A stretch of 12,387 nucleotides of DNA from Candidatus Martarchaeota archaeon (GTDB lineage: Archaea > Micrarchaeota > Micrarchaeia > Micrarchaeales > CABMGC01), in NCBI GenBank assembly GCA_023379075.1, contig JAMCSO010000046.1:1-12387 (forward strand). The letters run 5' to 3'. This document shows, piece after piece, positions 8,355 to 12,387 of the stretch; the stretch's first letter is position 1; each line of letters starts with the position of its first letter. The translations under genes and the position numbers were made by a program. The notes beneath the pieces are model-generated. The model was given only the letters and a program-made list of their open reading frames with translations, was not told where the DNA came from and made no database searches.

Positions 8355-8440
8355 AAAAATCTATTCCATCAGGCCTGGATTCAAGGACACATTCTAGAAG
8401 GAGGATTACTAATCTGCCTTCCTATCCTACATACCCAGAT

Positions 8441-8450
8441 ATCATATAAA
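8441..8450 (-). promoter_or_regulatory. Possible TATA box of the flippase operon
   Basis: The reverse strand reads TTTATATGAT, a fair archaeal TATA match about 90 bases before the flippase ATG. TTATAAAT at 8475-8468 is an equally possible alternative. Neither has a clear purine-rich BRE. Confidence 0.3.
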
Positions 8451-8493
8451 ACGAAGTGCACGCAATAATTTATAAGCATTTATCATTTATTAT

Positions 8494-8503
8494 ATATTTA
8501 AAA
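8494..8503 (+). promoter_or_regulatory. TATA box of the sequon-rich GT-C gene
   Basis: ATATTTAAAA is a strong TATA-like element. RNA would start near 8525, leaving a leader of roughly 28 bases before ATG 8553. No GGTGA-type Shine-Dalgarno is visible in that leader. Confidence 0.55.
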
Positions 8504-8552
8504 CAGTAAGATATCAGCTTTTATTTCTAATAAAACGGGTTGGCATAATCCC

Positions 8553-10796
8553 ATGAAGATCGATATTAAATCAATCACTGAGAATAGGGACCTTAGGGAA
8601 TACCTTTTAATCGGAGCACTTTATCTTATAATAGCAATGGTCTTTTTCTGGCCGCTGACTGCAAACATTACTCAGGCAGTTCCTGGCGGAAATGGCGGAG
8701 ATGAATATCAGGCCCTATGGACATTTTGGTGGATCGGCTATTCTCTCTTTACATTGCATACCTCTCCATTATTCACTTCCTATGTATATTACCCAATAGG
8801 TGCAAACCTCATCAGCACTCCTCTCGCTCCGATAGAAAGCCTGCTAACGGTTCCATTACAGGTCTTTGGACTTCCATTCGCAATGAATTTCATGATCTTT
8901 CTGGGCTTCACTCTTTCTGGCCTGTTCATGTACATACTTGCATTTCATATAACCAAGAACAAATATGGTTCAATACTTGCCGGATTTATATACTCATTCA
9001 GTGCTATTCACATAGCGCAGGCCTTCGGCCATCTTCATTGGATCAATATAGAATTCATACCATTATTCATATTCTCATTTCTAATGCTAATAAAAGAAAA
9101 GAGCCAGAAATACGCACTCCTCTCCGCAGCATCGTTCCTTCTACTCACATTTATGGGTGATATAGAGCAGGCAATAATGTCCGGAATATTTGCGTTGATA
9201 ATATTGATCTATTATCTATTTACAGAAGAAAGAAAAAGCATACTAAACACAAGGCTCGCACTTCTTCTATTAGAGATACTTCTGATAGTCTTCATTCTTG
9301 GCTCTCCAATATTCATACCAATGGCTTCCGCGATAAAAAATGGTGTCCTCTCAACAGTCAATGCGCAGGCATCTACTCCGTACACCGAACTTTATAGCCC
9401 AGACCTGCTGAATTTTATCATCCCTGGATTTATGAATGGGCTTCTCTTACCTCTATCTAGTAACTTCTTTAACCTTGTATCTGCAGACACTGCTGAAAGG
9501 ACAGTCTATGCTGGATACACTGTCATAGCACTTCTAATAATTGCATTGTATGCAGAATACAAGAAAGGCAACAGGCTAAAGGACGTTCGCCTCTGGCTCG
9601 TGGCTCTAGTTATCTTCTTCCTACTTTCTTTAGGCCCTTACATACAGATAGGGGGAACATTAACCCCAATACCAAGCCTCTACCTCTTATATCACCATAT
9701 TCCTCTATTGAATGTGTTAAGAGAGCCGGGAAGATTCGATATAATTGTTCAATTGATACTTGGTATATTTGCTGCTCTTGGATTTGCGGAGTTGGAGAAG
9801 AGACTTATCTCATCAAAATCCTTTCTCTCAAAAAGCACGAACTTATTCATAGTTATAGGTCTACTTTTAATAATAGAATATAATACGATACCGCTCTCTG
9901 CTTCTCAAGTAAGTAATCACTATGGCACTGGCTACATTCCAAAAGCATACAGTGAACTAGGGAGCTTGCCTGGCAATTTCTCTGTGCTGATACTGCCAGC
10001 GCTTCCAAACTATGTTACTGGCGCTCCTGAGAAATATCCTGGATATGCACTTTACTACCAGACCGCATTCAAGAAGCCTCTCGTCGGTGGATATGTTGGA
10101 AGAAGCAATACCACACAACTCACTTACATGCAGAATATACCTCTGATAACTGCATCAAGCTACTTGGAATACGGAGAAGGAATGTCATATCCATCTCCAA
10201 TAAACTACAACTACAGCGAGATATCAAACGACACGCTTTTCTGGCTTGCAGAGTACAACACGGCATTCGTATCCGTAATACGTCAAGCATACAATGTCAG
10301 CGAACAGGAATCTCTTGTCTCATATTTGTATACTCTTCTCGGAGCCCCAGTATATGAAAGCAATAGCACCGTAATGTTCTCAACAAACAATGCCATAACA
10401 AATAATGTTGGCAAGTTCCCAATTTATTATACCAATGGCGTATGGATCCCAGGATGGCAATACTGCCAGAATGCATATTCCTGCAACGTAACATTCGGTA
10501 CAATGTGGTTTGGCGAAGATCCAAGATACATAAATGTTATTGAGCCCTATAGCAGAAGCATAAACATGAGTTTTTCAGCGCTTCCACTTACCTCAAATTC
10601 AGACGTGTACATTTATCTAAATGGAAATTCATATGCCCAGATAAAGCTCGGCTCTTCAGAAGCAAAGTACTCTCTGAGAATGAACCTTACAAAGGGAATT
10701 AATCAGATTGCATTCTATATGCCGAATAGTACATATGCGAACAATGCAACCTATCAATATCTTAATTTCGGAATCGAAAACGTCACTTTTCACTGA
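8553..10796 (+). CDS. Large GT-C/YfhO-like membrane protein with sequon-rich extracytoplasmic domain
   Basis: 747 residues. The first about 448 contain some 11-12 hydrophobic segments; the last 300 form a soluble, probably external domain. Evidence for a GT-C-type glycosyltransferase: an acidic D50-E51 pair in the first outer loop (GGNGGDEYQ), YYPIGANL (79-86), a histidine-containing stretch H153...GHLHW (159-163) followed by a proline-bearing helix, and LREPGRFD (389-396), all like YfhO and related GT-C membrane proteins. There is no WWDYG motif, so it is not a standard AglB oligosaccharyltransferase although the overall layout (many helices, then a C-terminal domain) is similar. The protein has 13 N-x-S/T sequons: N38, N475, N519, N553, N559, N581, N604, N645, N671, N711, N725, N731 and N743, 12 of them in the C-terminal domain, which supports its exposure outside the cell. 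Its only two cysteines, C638 and C644, are also there. It probably modifies or is itself part of the surface glycan system; the exact reaction is unknown. Confidence 0.7.
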   Translation: MKIDIKSITENRDLREYLLIGALYLIIAMVFFWPLTANITQAVPGGNGGDEYQALWTFWWIGYSLFTLHTSPLFTSYVYYPIGANLISTPLAPIESLLTVPLQVFGLPFAMNFMIFLGFTLSGLFMYILAFHITKNKYGSILAGFIYSFSAIHIAQAFGHLHWINIEFIPLFIFSFLMLIKEKSQKYALLSAASFLLLTFMGDIEQAIMSGIFALIILIYYLFTEERKSILNTRLALLLLEILLIVFILGSPIFIPMASAIKNGVLSTVNAQASTPYTELYSPDLLNFIIPGFMNGLLLPLSSNFFNLVSADTAERTVYAGYTVIALLIIALYAEYKKGNRLKDVRLWLVALVIFFLLSLGPYIQIGGTLTPIPSLYLLYHHIPLLNVLREPGRFDIIVQLILGIFAALGFAELEKRLISSKSFLSKSTNLFIVIGLLLIIEYNTIPLSASQVSNHYGTGYIPKAYSELGSLPGNFSVLILPALPNYVTGAPEKYPGYALYYQTAFKKPLVGGYVGRSNTTQLTYMQNIPLITASSYLEYGEGMSYPSPINYNYSEISNDTLFWLAEYNTAFVSVIRQAYNVSEQESLVSYLYTLLGAPVYESNSTVMFSTNNAITNNVGKFPIYYTNGVWIPGWQYCQNAYSCNVTFGTMWFGEDPRYINVIEPYSRSINMSFSALPLTSNSDVYIYLNGNSYAQIKLGSSEAKYSLRMNLTKGINQIAFYMPNSTYANNATYQYLNFGIENVTFH

Positions 10797-10900
10797 CTTA
10801 TCTAGGGAAACTACTCTGTGTGATATTAACAAAGTGAGCTTGAGATCCAATATGCTTTAGCTGTGGTAATGTCACGAAACCTAAAAAGTTGTACATAACC

Positions 10901-10908
10901 TTTAAATA
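10901..10908 (+). promoter_or_regulatory. TATA box of the TRAM gene
   Basis: TTTAAATA is a textbook archaeal TATA octamer. Expected RNA start is near 10930, giving a leader of about 40 bases. The gene therefore has its own promoter and is not read only from the upstream membrane-protein gene. Confidence 0.65.
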
Positions 10909-10928
10909 ACTTTGAAAGGAAACTCTTA

Positions 10929-10949
10929 TTGGTAATGGGAAATTGCCAA
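10929..10949 (+). repeat. Stem-loop in the TRAM mRNA leader
   Basis: TTGGTAAT (10929-10936) can pair with ATTGCCAA (10942-10949) over eight base pairs, one of them G-U, around a five-base loop GGGAA. It falls almost exactly at the predicted 5' end of the TRAM mRNA and ends ten bases before the Shine-Dalgarno. Confidence 0.45.
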
Positions 10950-10959
10950 GTGTGGATTG

Positions 10960-10965
10960 GGTGAT
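10960..10965 (+). promoter_or_regulatory. Shine-Dalgarno of the TRAM gene
   Basis: GGTGAT matches the archaeal anti-Shine-Dalgarno and ends three bases before ATG 10969. It decides the start in favour of this ATG over the in-frame TTG at 10957, which lies upstream of, and runs into, the motif. Confidence 0.65.
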
Positions 10966-10968
10966 AGA

Positions 10969-11208
10969 ATGTCTGTAGGCGATGTAATAGAAGGAGGAAC
11001 GTACGAGATGAAAGTCAATGCAAGAAGTTACAGGGGCGAAGGCATAGGAAAGATAGACGATCTGGTAGTCTTTGTAAAGAATGCAAAGACAAGGATAGGG
11101 AAAGTGTACAAAATCAAGATAACAAAATTGCATAGGACGTTCGCAGATGCGGAGTTGCTTGATGGCAGTGCATATCTGATAGGCAATGGCAGTCTAATAA
11201 CTGCCTAA
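10969..11208 (+). CDS. Small stand-alone TRAM-domain protein
   Basis: 79 residues, essentially one TRAM domain, a beta-barrel RNA-binding fold otherwise found at the ends of tRNA-modifying enzymes such as TrmA/RumA and MiaB. The recognisable pattern is VNARSYRGEGIGKIDDLVVFVKNAKTRIG split over residues 16-44 (glycine-rich turn RGEGIGKID, then the VVFV strand), followed by YKIKITKLHRTFADAELL (47-64). Stand-alone TRAM proteins are widespread in archaea and some act as RNA chaperones, including in cold response; that role is from the family, not from this sequence. The ATG at 10969 is chosen because of the GGTGAT just before it. The gene lies upstream of psmB with a separate TATA box for each. 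Confidence 0.85.
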   Translation: MSVGDVIEGGTYEMKVNARSYRGEGIGKIDDLVVFVKNAKTRIGKVYKIKITKLHRTFADAELLDGSAYLIGNGSLITA

Positions 11209-11238
11209 AGTATGCCCTACCTTGGCTGATAATAAAGA

Positions 11239-11246
11239 TTTAAATA
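11239..11246 (+). promoter_or_regulatory. TATA box of psmB
   Basis: TTTAAATA, identical to the octamer before the TRAM gene and at the same distance (68 bases, first T to A of ATG). RNA should start near 11268. The T-rich stretch 11265-11284 could also help end transcripts coming from the TRAM gene. Confidence 0.6.
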
Positions 11247-11296
11247 TTTATAGATTAGATGATTATTTGTTTTATCTTATTTTGAGTAACTAATTT

Positions 11297-11301
11297 GGTG
11301 A
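11297..11301 (+). promoter_or_regulatory. Shine-Dalgarno of psmB
   Basis: GGTGA ends five bases before ATG 11307. The in-frame TTG 11295 and GTG 11298 overlap this motif and are therefore unlikely starts. Confidence 0.65.
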
Positions 11302-11306
11302 ATTCT

Positions 11307-11963
11307 ATGGATTATTCTAATGCTAGGGATTATAGAGATATTTCAAAAGTATTAAAGACTGGAACCACTACTGTCGGGCTTGTTAGCACCGAGGGTGTTG
11401 TCATAGGCGCAGACATGAGAGCCACAATGGATACCTTCATAGCAAACTCAGAGGTTGTCAAAGTTTACAAAATAAGTGATATCCTAGGAATCACAACAGC
11501 AGGCATGGTTGGCGATCTTGAATATCTCGTAAAGATACTCAGAATGCAGGATGACTTTTACAGGATGGATGAAGGAAGGCCCATGTCTCCGACATCAGCA
11601 ACATCTCTGCTTTCATTAATACTTCAGGAAAATAAGATGTTTCCATACATGGCTCAGCTTATAATTGGTGGCCTTAACAAGGGAGAGCCAGAGATATTCA
11701 GCATTGATCCATTCGGAGGCTATACCAAGGAAAGCAAGTTCACTGCAACAGGAAGCGGTACGCTTTCAGCACTTGGTTATATAGAAAGCATATATACTCC
11801 TTCGATGGGAAACCTTGATGCTGTGAGACACGCTACCAAGGCTATCCAAATAGCAATGAGAAGGGATTCAGCTACTGGGGATGGAACAAGGATAGTCTCA
11901 ATAACAAAGAAAGGAGGCTATAAAGAGTATACTAAAGAAGAGCTTGACAAGATAATCAAATAA
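11307..11963 (+). CDS. psmB: 20S proteasome beta subunit precursor
   Basis: 218 residues from ATG 11307. This is the catalytic subunit of the archaeal 20S proteasome, a threonine protease in the cytoplasm that forms the two inner seven-membered rings and degrades unfolded proteins fed by PAN or related ATPases. A 19-residue propeptide ends in LKTG, directly before TTTVGLVS; autocleavage at G|T would free the nucleophile Thr1 and leave a mature chain of 199 residues. Counting from Thr1, the expected active-site residues are in place: Asp17, Lys33, Ser131 (in TGSGT; Ser129 in Thermoplasma) and Asp168 (in RRDSATGDG; Asp166). The position equal to Ser169 is Thr171, a conservative change. AGMVGD (46-51) and the IDPFGG turn are also typical. 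The start is set by the GGTGA Shine-Dalgarno. Its neighbour to the right is aCPSF1, an arrangement I recall from other archaea. No alpha subunit lies in the window. Confidence 0.96.
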   Translation: MDYSNARDYRDISKVLKTGTTTVGLVSTEGVVIGADMRATMDTFIANSEVVKVYKISDILGITTAGMVGDLEYLVKILRMQDDFYRMDEGRPMSPTSATSLLSLILQENKMFPYMAQLIIGGLNKGEPEIFSIDPFGGYTKESKFTATGSGTLSALGYIESIYTPSMGNLDAVRHATKAIQIAMRRDSATGDGTRIVSITKKGGYKEYTKEELDKIIK

Positions 11964-12057
11964 AGAGTCAGTCAGCAGGAATGTCCTCTGGAACAGATAC
12001 TTTAGAGTAGTAATCATATCAAAATTTATCATCTGATTTATGCGTACCAGAACTAAG

Positions 12058-12063
12058 TATAAA
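12058..12063 (+). promoter_or_regulatory. TATA box of fttA, probably leaderless mRNA
   Basis: TATAAA is centred about 24 bases before GTG 12084, so RNA would begin at or very near that codon. No Shine-Dalgarno precedes it. Confidence 0.6.
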
Positions 12064-12083
12064 TGTGTGGGTTCGGATTTTAA

Positions 12084-12387
12084 GTGATTAAGTTGACCGA
12101 TGAAGAGAAACGCGAAGAGAAAAATAGCCTAGAACGAGTAAAGGAATTAATGCCAAAAGAAGCGGGCGTTGATAAGGTAGAGTACGAGGGTCCTGACATA
12201 GCTGTCTATGTCAAGGACATAGCATATCTTTACAAAGATGGGGGCATAATAAAAAGCATATCCGCAGCAGTAAAGAAGCGATTGATAGTAAGAAGCGAAA
12301 AATCCCATCTTATGGATCCTGACGATGCGGCAGCAAAAATCCGCGAGATCTTACCTCCAGAAGCTGGAGTTGCTGAGGAAGGCATAC
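12084..12387 (+). CDS. fttA: aCPSF1/FttA beta-CASP ribonuclease, N-terminal KH region only (cut by window edge)
   Basis: The frame is open from GTG 12084 to the window end, 101 codons without a stop. The translation shows the N-terminal KH part of the archaeal CPSF73-like beta-CASP nuclease: ERVKELMPKEAGVDKVEYEG, then PDIAVYVKDIAYLYKDGG, IIKSISAAVKKRLIVRSE and a second copy of the theme, AAAKIREILPPEAGV. In characterised archaea this enzyme cleaves nascent RNA and acts as a general transcription termination factor; the metallo-beta-lactamase and beta-CASP domains that cut RNA would lie beyond the window. GTG 12084 directly follows an in-frame TAA (12081) and sits at leaderless distance from a TATA box; TTG 12093 is the alternative. 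ATG 12100 is out of frame and ends after ten codons. The gene is downstream of psmB. Confidence 0.85.
   Translation, partial: MIKLTDEEKREEKNSLERVKELMPKEAGVDKVEYEGPDIAVYVKDIAYLYKDGGIIKSISAAVKKRLIVRSEKSHLMDPDDAAAKIREILPPEAGVAEEGI

Larger units (their letters stand above)
8355..8552. promoter_or_regulatory. Divergent intergenic region between flippase operon and GT-C gene
   Basis: At 198 bp this is the longest gap in the window. The right third is very AT-rich and holds the plus-strand promoter (listed separately). On the minus strand two TATA-like stretches exist, TTTATATGAT (8450-8441) and TTATAAAT (8475-8468); they would start RNA roughly at 8420 or 8446 and give a leader of about 65-90 bases. 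A GGAGG (8400-8404, plus strand) is not followed by a usable start codon. I see no coding sequence in it. Confidence 0.5.

Noticed and set aside
8398..8420. AAGGAGGATT looks like a strong plus-strand ribosome site
   Set aside because: No ATG, GTG or TTG follows within usable distance and no open frame continues from it.
8727..8735. FWWIGY in the GT-C protein as an oligosaccharyltransferase WWDYG motif
   Set aside because: It lies in the N-terminal loop, not the C-terminal domain, and lacks the Asp; the protein has no true WWDYG.
8717..9160. 147-codon frame inside the GT-C gene on the same strand
   Set aside because: It is a +2-type shadow of the long membrane-protein frame; the latter has motifs, a TATA box and consistent hydrophobic pattern.
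12068..12079. GGGTTCGGATTT resembles the T-arm of a tRNA
   Set aside because: The flanking bases do not pair into a T-stem, no anticodon arm or acceptor stem is found nearby, and the stretch sits between a TATA box and the fttA start.
12100..12132. ATG 12100 as start of the last gene
   Set aside because: This frame stops after ten codons (TAG 12130); the KH-domain frame begins at GTG 12084 or TTG 12093.
1..12387. Search for CRISPR repeats, insertion sequences, integrase/att sites and rRNA
   Set aside because: Reading both strands showed no regularly spaced direct repeats, no transposase or recombinase-like protein and no rRNA-like stretch.

Overview
The window looks archaeal. It encodes an archaeal-type 20S proteasome beta subunit, a small free-standing TRAM protein and the N-terminal KH region of a beta-CASP ribonuclease of the aCPSF1/FttA family. 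Its promoters are TTTAAATA-like TATA boxes, some placed so that the mRNA would be leaderless, and others are followed by a GGTGA Shine-Dalgarno. The DNA is moderately AT-rich. The lineage cannot be fixed by eye; the divergent CTP synthase and compact gene packing would suit a DPANN/Micrarchaeota-like or Thermoplasmata-like archaeon, but this is a guess. I see no rRNA, tRNA, CRISPR array, insertion sequence or transposase.

Layout. Positions 1-2707 (minus strand) hold a carbamoyltransferase translationally coupled (TGATG) to a GT-C membrane glycosyltransferase that runs off the left edge. A short divergent promoter region follows, then pyrG (CTP synthase, plus, 2879-4486). pyrG converges with, and overlaps by 8 bp, a minus-strand block read from 8354 down to 4479: two polysaccharide flippase paralogues and a DPM1-like GT2 glycosyltransferase, the last coupled through another TGATG. 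Across a second divergent intergenic region (8355-8552) lies a 747-residue membrane protein of GT-C/YfhO-like architecture, with a large C-terminal domain unusually rich in N-glycosylation sequons (8553-10796). The right end (10969-12387) is housekeeping: TRAM protein, psmB, and the start of aCPSF1/fttA, each with its own TATA box.

How it works together (inference). Positions 1-10796 read as a cell-surface glycan locus: a GT2 enzyme makes or extends lipid-linked sugar, two flippases move lipid-linked oligosaccharide across the membrane, GT-C enzymes add sugars outside, and a carbamoyltransferase decorates sugars. CTP synthase supplies CTP generally and could feed nucleotide-sugar or lipid-carrier synthesis. 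The right-hand genes belong to protein turnover and RNA processing/transcription termination. Every gap between genes is under 200 bp.
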